From UBA8437 sp003445035 (GTDB lineage Bacteria > Planctomycetota > Planctomycetia > Planctomycetales > Planctomycetaceae): 6,430 bases of DNA. The notes under the pieces are model-generated. The model was not told the origin of the DNA. It saw only the letters and a list, made by a program, of their open reading frames with translations, and did no database searches. The stretch covers positions 1 to 6,430 of the forward strand of contig CALCHI010000118.1 of assembly GCA_937901285.1 (NCBI GenBank), read 5' to 3'. Shown one piece after another: positions 1 through 6,430 of the stretch; position 1 is the stretch's first letter; each line of letters starts with the position of its first letter. The translations under genes were made by a program, and so were the position numbers.

Positions 1-2
1 TA

Positions 3-1991
3 GCCGTGTTTGGCATTCTGATGGCCGGAGATGGGTCGGATAGAGCCAGCGAGCAAGAGAAGCCTGTGACCGTGAAATCGTTGATAACCACGGTCGTGGA
101 AGCGAAAGACGAGGGCCAGCGAAAGAAAGCGGTAGAGAAGTTGCTGAAACGTGACAACACCTCAATTCCATTAGTAATAGCCGCACTCAAAACCGCCAAA
201 GGGAAACGGGCGAAAGAGGCGTTGGTTGATGTGCTTTCGCACAAGAAGGACGAACGCACGAAGAAGGTGTTGTTCGAGGTGTTGAAGGACGCCACTTTCA
301 GCCCGAAAGCTAAAGAGTTGGCTGTCCATGGACTCAGCGAGTTGATACGCGTTGTGAATCGTTCATCCGTGGAACCCTTGAAACGAATATACAAGCTTCA
401 AAAGAGCGATCGGGTTAAGGCCAAGATCAAAGACCTGGTGGCCGAGTTGGAGCCATTACCCGAAAAGGACAACAAGCTCGCCAAGGATCCTTCCTCTGCG
501 GAGATCCACAAAGGGCTTCAAGGGTGGGCCAGGAGCCATCCAGATATTATGGATGTCGAGACACGAGGAAAAAGTGTCCTGGGAAAGCCGATTCTCCTGG
601 TCAAGATCACGAACGAGAAAACCTCTGATGAAAACAAGTCCGTTGTTTTGTTCACATCAACTCACTGTGGGAACGAGGAACTCGGAACGACCAGCCTTCT
701 TCATTTGACAAAATGGCTCTTGGGAAAGGGTGAGGTGGTTGAGAACATCAGGGAAAAAATCGTTGTTCTCATTATGCCGTGTGTTAACCCAGACGGATGG
801 GATGCTCATAGAAGAACGGGCAGGTCGTACTATTCCAAAAGGAGCAAGGGGTATACGGCCTTGAATGTGTATGGCATCAACATTTATGACTCGAAATATT
901 TGTTCGGACCTGCTGCCGCCGAAGAAAATCCAGAGGGAATGGCAATTCTGAATGTTGTGGAGGAGTACAAGCCAGATGCCGCGGCCGATGTTCATAGTGG
1001 TCAAAGAGGCGTGATGGTGGCCGAGCACTCCGGGTTTTCCTGGAGCGATTTCAATGCTCACAGCTTTCAGCCGTTAGTTGTGGAAGAAATGTGCCAGGCA
1101 TTGGAGAACGCAGGATTTCTGGCGTTTAGGCCGGCGATGGATTCGGGGAGGATAAAGCTCGGATCGCGGATCGCGGGCCAGGAGCATGACTACGTACGTA
1201 TTGGCAACTACAAACAAACGATGACGACGTTTTACTATCGTCGATATCACACGCTGGCATATACGTGGGAGACCGGGGCCGATCTGGCGGTTGTTGCCAG
1301 GGCACGTCGTCTATTGGAGATAGGCACCGAAACCTGGCGGAATGAGTTTTATCCGGGGTACCCGGGTAATCAGGTGGGGAGATGGGACTTCGTGAGCATT
1401 TCGGCCTGGGGCAATACAGCACGCAAAAGGAGGAAAAGTCGAATCGAATTATGGCGCAAAGTGAACCAGTTGCATTATGGAAGTGTGGTAAGGCATGTAT
1501 CACCGGCAACAAAAGTGGGAAGGCTGATGGGTGTGTGTGCGACTACAACGAAAGCTTCGGAGAAATGGATCGGCAATGGAACCAAGAAGGTCCTGTTGTC
1601 AAATGTGGCCGGTCTCAAGTACGTCAATTTCAGCCAAATAGCGGAGTTTGCCAGGGGGATCCCTATGGCTGTGACGTCGCCTCCTCATTACTCGCTTGGC
1701 TATAAAACCGGGGTTGTGTCAGACGATCCCGTAAAACACGGGATGTCGATTCGTCTGTGGGTGCAGTACAAGGATGCGGAAATAATCGAAGTGTGCATTG
1801 ATGGTCATAAGGTGAACCAGTCTGAAGTCGAAGGCTATATGGTTCGCAGGGGCCCGGGCACTATTGTGCAGTTCAATATTCCACCGGGTAAGGTGAGAGA
1901 AGTGCACTTCGTGAGCGTTGCCTACAAGGTGGGGTCAGTTCACAAGCAGGGGTTCGATCAGGAAAGTGACTGGGACTTCAAAGCGAAATGA
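3..1991 (+). CDS. M14-like metallopeptidase with N-terminal HEAT-like repeats, 5' partial
   Basis: Residues are numbered from the GTG at 6, the first start codon in the window. The frame is open to the left edge, and the first residues (VFGILMAG, then a charged stretch) look like the tail of a signal peptide, so the true start probably lies outside and the protein is probably exported. Residues about 22-150 are helical, Lys/Glu/Leu-rich and HEAT/armadillo-like. Residues about 170-440 match the peptidase M14 fold: zinc-site region THCGNEE (H220, E224/E225), NPDG after a hydrophobic strand, DVHS (H330, third zinc ligand) and WETG (E422, equivalent of the catalytic Glu). The rest, about 480-661, is beta-rich with no motif I recognise. 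M14 enzymes remove C-terminal residues or cleave related amide bonds. Two oddities weaken a simple carboxypeptidase call: the first zinc motif has one residue too many (HxxxE instead of HxxE), and the usual Asn-Arg substrate clamp is absent from the GINIYDSKYLF segment. GC is lower than in the neighbours. M14 fold is likely; activity and substrate are unknown. Confidence 0.85.
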   Translation, partial: AVFGILMAGDGSDRASEQEKPVTVKSLITTVVEAKDEGQRKKAVEKLLKRDNTSIPLVIAALKTAKGKRAKEALVDVLSHKKDERTKKVLFEVLKDATFSPKAKELAVHGLSELIRVVNRSSVEPLKRIYKLQKSDRVKAKIKDLVAELEPLPEKDNKLAKDPSSAEIHKGLQGWARSHPDIMDVETRGKSVLGKPILLVKITNEKTSDENKSVVLFTSTHCGNEELGTTSLLHLTKWLLGKGEVVENIREKIVVLIMPCVNPDGWDAHRRTGRSYYSKRSKGYTALNVYGINIYDSKYLFGPAAAEENPEGMAILNVVEEYKPDAAADVHSGQRGVMVAEHSGFSWSDFNAHSFQPLVVEEMCQALENAGFLAFRPAMDSGRIKLGSRIAGQEHDYVRIGNYKQTMTTFYYRRYHTLAYTWETGADLAVVARARRLLEIGTETWRNEFYPGYPGNQVGRWDFVSISAWGNTARKRRKSRIELWRKVNQLHYGSVVRHVSPATKVGRLMGVCATTTKASEKWIGNGTKKVLLSNVAGLKYVNFSQIAEFARGIPMAVTSPPHYSLGYKTGVVSDDPVKHGMSIRLWVQYKDAEIIEVCIDGHKVNQSEVEGYMVRRGPGTIVQFNIPPGKVREVHFVSVAYKVGSVHKQGFDQESDWDFKAK

Positions 1992-2201
1992 ACCATGCTG
2001 TGGCCACATCGGTCCGACCAGAGCATCCGGGTCGGCAATACTGAGGCGATTGCGTCGAAGCACGACGTGTAAGTGACCGGGGACCACTTCGCCAAGGTGG
2101 TGTAGAGTCGGGTGCGAGGTGGTGCACACCGGCCGATCGGAGGAAAGGGACTCGGCCCAGTAGATGAAGGACTCGTCGACTTCCGAGTTGTCGTCCGTCA
2201 C
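1935..2201 (-). CDS. Candidate 88-residue protein coupled to the propeller gene
   Basis: This open frame starts with a GTG at 2201-2199 that shares the bases GTGA with the TGA stop of the propeller gene. It runs 88 codons to a TGA at 1935-1937. Over the first 30 codons after the start region, about 26 end in G or C, well above base composition and typical of real genes in this DNA; the bias fades towards the 3' end. The product would be soluble, with an acidic N-terminus (TDDNSEVDES), an aromatic patch (FIYWAE) and a His-rich middle (HPTLHHLGEVVPGHLHVV). I do not recognise the family. The last 57 bases are antisense to the end of the M14 gene, so this may be the N-terminal stump of a longer gene cut at the convergent boundary. 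A ribosome site is weak (GGAT about five bases before the GTG), so expression would rely on coupling. It could also be a chance frame. Confidence 0.35.
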   Translation of the reverse strand: MTDDNSEVDESFIYWAESLSSDRPVCTTSHPTLHHLGEVVPGHLHVVLRRNRLSIADPDALVGPMWPQHGSFRFEVPVTFLIEPLLVN

Positions 2202-3766
2202 TCGATCCAAAACGAATACAGGTTTGCACTCTTCATTTCGAAGTGAATTCGCATGTGGTCCCCTGGTCGCAGATCGAGTTGCGTTGCGTTCTTCCAACGA
2301 ACGGGAATACGCACACTGCTGTCGGTAACGGGTATCGCGTCATCGGTCGAGTAACCGCCAATCGGCTGTTTCCCACGCGAGAGCATGGTGACCTTGATGT
2401 ATCCGCCGTTGCCCACTTCGGCATTCACGAACAGTTTGCTTCCGGTGAACGACAGGGGGCGCGTGAGCAGAACGGCGGGCTTCTCTCCGGCATCGAGTGA
2501 AACAAAGCCGTCGCGGCGCAGCTTTGCCAGGCCCATGTCATAGCGTCGCGGTTCGTCACGTCGCAGTTTTCCGCTGCGGTAGTAGATCCAGAGTTCGTCC
2601 CCGACTGCAATCGGTTCCCAAAGCGGATCGTGATAGTCGGTGTCCCACTCTCGCTCGCTTCCCAGTGGGATGAGCTCTTCGCGGTTGCCGACGCGGCACC
2701 AGTTGCGTCCGTCGCGACTGGCGGTCAGTTCTACCGTCGTCTGCTTGTACCCCTTTGTCCGTTCGGTGTGCATGACCCGCAAATAGCTCAGCCACATACT
2801 CTCATAGCAGAAGCTGTTTTGGGCATAGATTTGCGTGTCCGGATCGTCCAATGAGTCGGGATGGACGGTCATTCTCGGCCGCGACCAGTGGATCAAGTCG
2901 TTGCTCTCCATGATTCCCCGACAGCGCATCTTCCCCGGCAGGACAAACTTGACGTCGCCGACGTACTTGCCGAGATGCCGATCCCACCGGAACATACTCG
3001 TGTCGCCGATGCCGGTCTGAGGCATCGTGTAACCGTTCAGGCTGATGGCAATCGGTTCTTCGGTTTCTCGCTTCCAGTGAATGCCGTCAGGCGAAGTGTA
3101 GAGGAAGTAGCCTTCGCGCGGGACGTACTTCGGTTCATGCCAGACAACACCTTTGTACCGCCGCTGTGGATCCCGTTCCTTGTGGTCGATGTGCACACCC
3201 CAGAGGTTGCCTGCGGGGATGATGATGTTGTTGGCCTTGCTGCCGTTGAACTCGTGAAGTCCCAACTTGGGTCTCTTCCAGGCAATCCCGTCGTCCGATT
3301 CAGCGTAGAGTGCGGGAAACCGAACGCTCGTCCCGTTGGGCAGGTTGTACGTGACGCGACCCGCGTACCACATGCGAAACTTGCCGGTCGGTTCATCGCG
3401 GATCACGATCGCGAACAACGGTCCCCCTCCTTCGGCCGGAGTGTGCTTGGTCATGATCGGATTGCCGTCGAACTTCGTGGCCTGGTGTACCGTCCGCTTG
3501 ATGTTCCTGGCCGAGGCGAGCAAGTAGTCGTCAACAAACAACTGGTGCGACGAATCGATTCTCAGCGGCCAGTCACTCATGTCGACCGGGAACATGAGCT
3601 TCTCGTTGGCAAGCACGCCAAGTGCTTTTGGAAAGAGGCCGTGGTCGGTTGCAGTTCCCGCTGCCGGCTTGTCTGTTTCTGATGAGACACCGGCCAGCGT
3701 TGAGAACAGTCCAGCCGTCAAAACGGCACACGCAAAAACCGTGATCTGGGTGCGATGCTGAGTCAT
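2198..3766 (-). CDS. Secreted beta-propeller protein, glycosyl-hydrolase-like, planctomycete type
   Basis: A 522-residue protein with a signal peptide: basic n-region (MTQHRTQ), hydrophobic core about 8-27 and probable cleavage near AGVSS. The mature N-terminus has QLFVDDYLL (75-83) and then a TVHQ/NPIM segment, as in planctomycete proteins annotated as GH32/GH43/sialidase-like. Propeller blades are visible as recurring short motifs: RMWYAG (131-136), ESDDGIAWKRP (156-166), TSPDGIHWKR (224-233), ESNDLIHWSRP (287-297) and SRDGRNWCR (350-358). From about 435 to the end is a small beta-sandwich module that closes with ANLYSFWIE, so the C-terminus looks complete. The protein probably acts outside the cytoplasmic membrane on polysaccharide or binds sugars. 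Catalytic residues cannot be assigned from sequence alone, and a non-enzymatic role is possible. The ATG at 3766 is supported by a GAGGG nine bases upstream and by the signal peptide. Its start overlaps the 51-residue ORF (ATGA) and its stop overlaps the 88-residue ORF (GTGA). Confidence 0.88.
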   Translation of the reverse strand: MTQHRTQITVFACAVLTAGLFSTLAGVSSETDKPAAGTATDHGLFPKALGVLANEKLMFPVDMSDWPLRIDSSHQLFVDDYLLASARNIKRTVHQATKFDGNPIMTKHTPAEGGGPLFAIVIRDEPTGKFRMWYAGRVTYNLPNGTSVRFPALYAESDDGIAWKRPKLGLHEFNGSKANNIIIPAGNLWGVHIDHKERDPQRRYKGVVWHEPKYVPREGYFLYTSPDGIHWKRETEEPIAISLNGYTMPQTGIGDTSMFRWDRHLGKYVGDVKFVLPGKMRCRGIMESNDLIHWSRPRMTVHPDSLDDPDTQIYAQNSFCYESMWLSYLRVMHTERTKGYKQTTVELTASRDGRNWCRVGNREELIPLGSEREWDTDYHDPLWEPIAVGDELWIYYRSGKLRRDEPRRYDMGLAKLRRDGFVSLDAGEKPAVLLTRPLSFTGSKLFVNAEVGNGGYIKVTMLSRGKQPIGGYSTDDAIPVTDSSVRIPVRWKNATQLDLRPGDHMRIHFEMKSANLYSFWIE

Positions 3767-3918
3767 CTCAGGCGGCCCTCGTAGTCAGTCATTCGACTGC
3801 AGATAGTGATTGGCGCCAGCAGCTCGGTTCGCGGGTCGAGCATCCCAACCCCGACAACATGGCCCCGGGCTTCGAGTTGCTGTTCTGCTCTGGATCGCGA
3901 TACAGAGTCTCCGCTCAC
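3763..3918 (-). CDS. Candidate 51-residue protein, TruB-PUA-like C-terminal segment
   Basis: This frame exactly bridges two genes. Its GTG (3918-3916) overlaps the aminotransferase stop as GTGA, and its TGA (3765-3763) overlaps the propeller start as ATGA. No in-frame stop lies between. Four-base overlaps at both ends are the usual sign of translational coupling. From residue 16 onward about 25 of 35 codons end in G or C; the first 15 codons are less biased. The product is cytoplasmic and has two short beta-strand-like stretches, GHVVGVGML and LLAPITICSR. By eye these resemble the last strands of the TruB/PUA RNA-binding domain (a Gly-hydrophobic-Gly-x-Gly strand, a turn, then L-x-P and a strand). 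The resemblance is from memory and over about 30 residues, so it is weak. The product is shorter than a full PUA domain, so it may be a remnant. No good ribosome site precedes the GTG. Alternatively, this is only a leader through which ribosomes reach the propeller start. Confidence 0.45.
   Translation of the reverse strand: MSGDSVSRSRAEQQLEARGHVVGVGMLDPRTELLAPITICSRMTDYEGRLR
3776..3780 (-). promoter_or_regulatory. Ribosome binding site of the propeller gene
   Basis: GAGGG on the - strand, nine bases before the ATG at 3766. It supports that start over later Met codons, in agreement with the signal peptide that begins there. It lies inside the last codons of the 51-residue frame, as expected for coupled genes. 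Confidence 0.6.
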
Positions 3919-5294
3919 AAGCTGTGAATGACATTCTCGTCACGGAGCGCCACGACGGTCTTTTTGAACGCGCTGGTCGCCTGGTCAATATCGTCCGACG
4001 TGTGCACTGCCGACAGAACGCCGCCCGTTCCGCTCATGATGTCGACACCGTGGAACCGCAGGAGCCGCTGGTACTGCTCGTTCAACCGGCCCGGCATCCC
4101 CTTGAGACGGCCGGCATCGAGCGTGTGGAGATCGCTTCTGCACGAGGCATCACGCAGGCGTTCCGCATTCGTTTCAAAGTACACGTGAAACACCGAACTT
4201 TGACCGTAGACGTATCCGGCAATCCCTTCATGTTCGAGAACCGCATCCCACGCCGATCGCAATTGTTCCGCTCGTTCATCCGCGGTCCGGGTTGGCACTT
4301 CCGTCCTGACTCGCCGGAGCGCAACGACTCCCGCCGCCGCTGACAGCGGGGCGGCGTTGAACGTCCCCTGATGCGACACACGTCCGAAGCGATCATGTTC
4401 ACCGTCACCGGTGATGTCGAACAGCCTCATGATGTCTTCCCGGCCAGCCACGACTCCTCCGGGCATTCCACCGGCGACGATCTTCGCCAAACAGGTCAGA
4501 TCGGGCAGGACGTCGAACAGTCCCTGTGCTCCTCCGGGGCTGTAGCGAAAACCGGTGACAATCTCGTCAAAGATCAGTGGGACATCGAATCGTGTCGTCA
4601 GTTCACGCAGTCCCGACAAAAACTCGCGTGACACGGGAGCGCGTCCCCACGATCCGCCTGATGGTTCGACGATGGCCGCGGCAATGTCGCCGTTTTGCAG
4701 GGCCGTTTCAATCGGGGCCAGGTCCGTGTCCGGCAACATGACTGTCTGGTCTCGAACGTGCGATGGAACTCCCAGTGATCCATCAGCTTCAAAGGGCGTT
4801 TGATAGCCGTGGACCACACCATCGTGCCAGCCGTGAAAATGGCCTTCAAAGCGAAGGAGCTTCGTTCGGCCGGTCCAGGCACGGGCCAGGCGAATGGCGA
4901 GATGTGTCGACTCCGTACCGGAATTGGTGAAGCGAACCCGGTCGGCCGACGGGATCAATTGCTGAATCAGTTCCGCCCACTCGATCTGCAGCGGGTGATC
5001 GTTGCCAAAGTGTGTGCCTTCTCCGGCGGCCTCACAAACCGCCTGAACGATTTCTTCGTCGGCATGTCCCAGCAGCAGTGCCCCGTTTCCCATGAGAAAG
5101 TCGATGTACTCGTTGCCATCGGCGTCCCACTTGCGGCTTCCGCGGCCGCGCTGGATGTAGAGCGGCACCGGTTCACTGTGGCGAAGGTCGTGGCCGACTC
5201 CACCCGCAAGAGCGTCACGGGCACGCTCGTGCCACGCCCCGCTCCGGGGCCGCTTCGCTGCATACGCCGCGATCAATTCATCGTGTGCCGCCAT
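3915..5294 (-). CDS. Class III PLP aminotransferase, glutamate-1-semialdehyde aminomutase-like
   Basis: A 459-residue cytoplasmic enzyme of fold-type I, class III. Visible motifs, numbered from the ATG at 5294: N-terminal substrate-site segment with WDADGNEYIDF (56-66); phosphate-binding NSGTEST (124-130); EGHFHGWHD (150-158), matching the EGxYHGxxD of HemL-like enzymes; VEPSGG (209-214); IFDEIVTGFR (241-250) with D243 contacting the PLP ring nitrogen; LAKIVAGGMPGG (269-280) with K271 as the Schiff-base lysine; and GTFNAAPL (310-317). The C-terminal domain ends with the SAVHTSDDID stretch seen in GSA aminomutases. All catalytic residues are present, so it should be active. The HemL resemblance is strong, but the class contains many paralogues with other amino donors, and nothing nearby points to haem synthesis; I call the family only. 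The frame is open for 57 more codons upstream, but these would overlap the transporter gene and look non-coding. The ATG at 5294 starts 23 bases after the transporter stop, which suggests a shared transcript. Confidence 0.92.
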   Translation of the reverse strand: MAAHDELIAAYAAKRPRSGAWHERARDALAGGVGHDLRHSEPVPLYIQRGRGSRKWDADGNEYIDFLMGNGALLLGHADEEIVQAVCEAAGEGTHFGNDHPLQIEWAELIQQLIPSADRVRFTNSGTESTHLAIRLARAWTGRTKLLRFEGHFHGWHDGVVHGYQTPFEADGSLGVPSHVRDQTVMLPDTDLAPIETALQNGDIAAAIVEPSGGSWGRAPVSREFLSGLRELTTRFDVPLIFDEIVTGFRYSPGGAQGLFDVLPDLTCLAKIVAGGMPGGVVAGREDIMRLFDITGDGEHDRFGRVSHQGTFNAAPLSAAAGVVALRRVRTEVPTRTADERAEQLRSAWDAVLEHEGIAGYVYGQSSVFHVYFETNAERLRDASCRSDLHTLDAGRLKGMPGRLNEQYQRLLRFHGVDIMSGTGGVLSAVHTSDDIDQATSAFKKTVVALRDENVIHSL

Positions 5295-5304
5295 CACCTG
5301 CACG

Positions 5305-5310
5305 CCTTTC
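5305..5310 (-). promoter_or_regulatory. Possible ribosome binding site of the aminotransferase gene
   Basis: GAAAGG on the - strand, ten bases before the ATG at 5294 and just downstream of the transporter stop (5320-5318). A second purine-rich patch (CAGG) lies closer to the ATG. Together they favour the 5294 start over the longer upstream frame. Confidence 0.4.
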
Positions 5311-5317
5311 GATGCTG

Positions 5318-6430
5318 TTATCCTGCCAGCAGTTTGCGGAACAGTCCCACGCCACCGCCGATCGCACAGAGTAGCAGGATGACGGCTGAAAGGAGGCTGC
5401 CAGCCACGACCCAGTTGTGTGGTCGATATCTCGGAGGCAGCGTCACGTTGAAATAGAGCGAGCAACTGAAAACAACAAACAGTCCGACGCTCAAGGCGAG
5501 AAACGCACCGACCTGAACCATCAAATCAAACGAGATATCCGACCACGTCCAGACAATTCCGGTTGCAAAAAACCATGCGATCAGCCACCGCTTGATTCGA
5601 GCTGTTGGCACCGATTCGAATCGTGGCCAGATTGCCGAGAGATACTCGTGGGCCACCTGCGCCACCGCTTCCGGGACGGCCGCGAGAGTTCCCCAGAGTG
5701 CGACGAGGACCATGACGTAATACACGGGGACCAGGCCCTGGTGAATCTGCCGCCAAATGCTTGCCTGTTTGGTCAACAGTTCCCAGGAATTGGCCCCGAC
5801 GACTTCCTGACGCGGAAACAGGATGGCCGCGCCGGCCGTGAGAAACGCGACCGTCACAATGAACAACACAACCGCCCCCAGCCCAACGTCCCAGCGGAGC
5901 GGTGAAAGCGAAGTCCGCAGCCGGGCGGCTTGCTCGGCGTCGTCGGGCAGATAGTCGATTCGAAGGCTCGCCGATGCGCGGCGGCGAATCTCATCGATCT
6001 GAGGGTGCGAGTTGATGCCCCAGCCGCTCTGCCCGACCCAACTCGAATAGGCAAGATATCCGCTCAAACTGCCGCCGACGTATCCGAACACGGCAACCAG
6101 ATTCAGGATATAGTCGTTGCGGGCGGCCGGCGGCGCCCAATCGGGCGCAGCCGGCAGATGTCCGACACTCATCGCCCCGACGATCAGATCCCCAAGGTCC
6201 GGCGTGACGACAATCGAAGCGACGATGGTGCCGAGCACGACAATGCCACAAATGACGACCTGCTGACGTTCCAGGATGCGGAACGAACTGAACAGGGCGA
6301 AGGTCATGGCCGCGCCGAACACCATGGTCGTGATGAGATTCTCCCAAACCGCAAAACTCCAGCCGCCCGGCAGGTGATCGTGCATCAAAAAGGCGATCAG
6401 GTTACCGCACGGTTTGGCGACCGTCGTCAG
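5318..6430 (-). CDS. Nramp-like membrane transporter, 5' partial
   Basis: The frame is open to the right edge: before the internal ATG at 6385 it reads LTTVAKPCGNLIAFL, which looks like natural protein. The start is therefore outside and 370 residues are seen. At least eight hydrophobic segments are visible, at about 32-50, 57-75, 108-130, 183-204, 232-252, 279-298, 303-325 and 340-360. Their order and loops resemble the second half of Nramp (SLC11) metal transporters. TPDLGDLIVGAM after the second segment resembles the Nramp TM5 end. DVGLGAVVLFIVT corresponds to TM7, and the ALWGTLAAVPEAVAQVAHEYL segment to TM8 with its following helix. Nramp proteins import Mn(II) or Fe(II) with protons across the inner membrane. 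The TM6 position, however, reads GYVGGSLSGYLAY and lacks the metal-binding MPH-type motif, so the substrate may differ. The other key motif (DPGN, TM1) would lie outside the window. It ends LFRKLLAG, 23 bases before the aminotransferase start. Confidence 0.75.
   Translation of the reverse strand: MTTVAKPCGNLIAFLMHDHLPGGWSFAVWENLITTMVFGAAMTFALFSSFRILERQQVVICGIVVLGTIVASIVVTPDLGDLIVGAMSVGHLPAAPDWAPPAARNDYILNLVAVFGYVGGSLSGYLAYSSWVGQSGWGINSHPQIDEIRRRASASLRIDYLPDDAEQAARLRTSLSPLRWDVGLGAVVLFIVTVAFLTAGAAILFPRQEVVGANSWELLTKQASIWRQIHQGLVPVYYVMVLVALWGTLAAVPEAVAQVAHEYLSAIWPRFESVPTARIKRWLIAWFFATGIVWTWSDISFDLMVQVGAFLALSVGLFVVFSCSLYFNVTLPPRYRPHNWVVAGSLLSAVILLLCAIGGGVGLFRKLLAG

Noticed and set aside
2014..2035. 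Hairpin CCGACC, 10-base loop, GGTCGG between the convergent genes, as a terminator
   Set aside because: A six-pair stem without a T-tract on either strand is too weak for an intrinsic terminator, and it lies inside a frame with coding-like codon use.
2083..2101. Second hairpin, ACCACTT with AAGGTGGT
   Set aside because: It has a bulge and no T-tract, and fits ordinary chance pairing in GC-rich DNA.
2861..3682. 273-codon open frame on the + strand opposite the propeller gene
   Set aside because: It is an antisense shadow of a well-supported gene, with no recognisable domain and a composition explained by the codon pattern of the opposite strand.
3785..3988. 67-codon - strand frame across the aminotransferase end
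   Set aside because: It overlaps the aminotransferase coding end, is Arg/Ser/Cys-rich like a shadow frame, and has no start or stop linked to its neighbours, unlike the 51-residue frame in the same gap.
4800..5456. 218-codon open frame on the + strand opposite the aminotransferase and transporter
   Set aside because: It spans two well-supported antisense genes and has no protein-like motif.
5295..5465. 57-codon N-terminal extension of the aminotransferase
   Set aside because: It would overlap the transporter gene by about 150 bases and its residues look like out-of-frame translation (Arg/Pro/Trp-rich); the ATG at 5294 follows the transporter stop and begins where family-like sequence starts.
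1..6430. tRNA, rRNA, CRISPR array, insertion sequence or long repeats
   Set aside because: Reading both strands showed no cloverleaf, no regularly spaced repeats, no transposase and no terminal inverted repeats.

Overview
The window looks like bacterial DNA from the Planctomycetota. The main reason is the gene at 2198-3766, a secreted beta-propeller protein of the glycosyl-hydrolase-like kind that this phylum carries in many copies. It opens with a FVDDYLL motif after the signal peptide and ends with an LYSFW-type C-terminus. High GC and a weakly conserved Nramp-like transporter fit this. The assignment is by recognition only; no rRNA or other marker gene is present.

Layout. Positions 1-1991 (+ strand) hold the 3' part of a gene for an M14-type (zinc carboxypeptidase-like) protein with an N-terminal HEAT-like helical region. 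Its start lies to the left of the window. Everything to the right is read leftwards on the - strand. In transcription order this is: an Nramp-like membrane transporter (5318-6430, start beyond the right edge); a class III PLP aminotransferase related to glutamate-1-semialdehyde aminomutase (3915-5294, 23 bases after the transporter stop); a candidate 51-residue ORF (3763-3918); the secreted beta-propeller protein (2198-3766); and a candidate 88-residue ORF (1935-2201). The two sides converge near 1991-2200.

The two candidate small ORFs are the least expected content. The 51-residue frame fills the gap between aminotransferase and propeller exactly. It overlaps the first gene by GTGA and the second by ATGA, the pattern of translationally coupled genes, and its second half resembles the C-terminal PUA segment of TruB-like RNA-modifying enzymes. 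The 88-residue frame also starts in a GTGA overlap with the propeller stop. It shows high GC at third codon positions in its first half and runs antisense into the end of the M14 gene. If both are real, the - strand is one tightly packed transcript of at least five genes.

How the genes work together is not clear. A metal-transporter-like membrane protein, an aminotransferase and an exported sugar-active-looking propeller do not form a pathway I recognise. The M14 gene is lower in GC than the rest and probably belongs to a separate unit.
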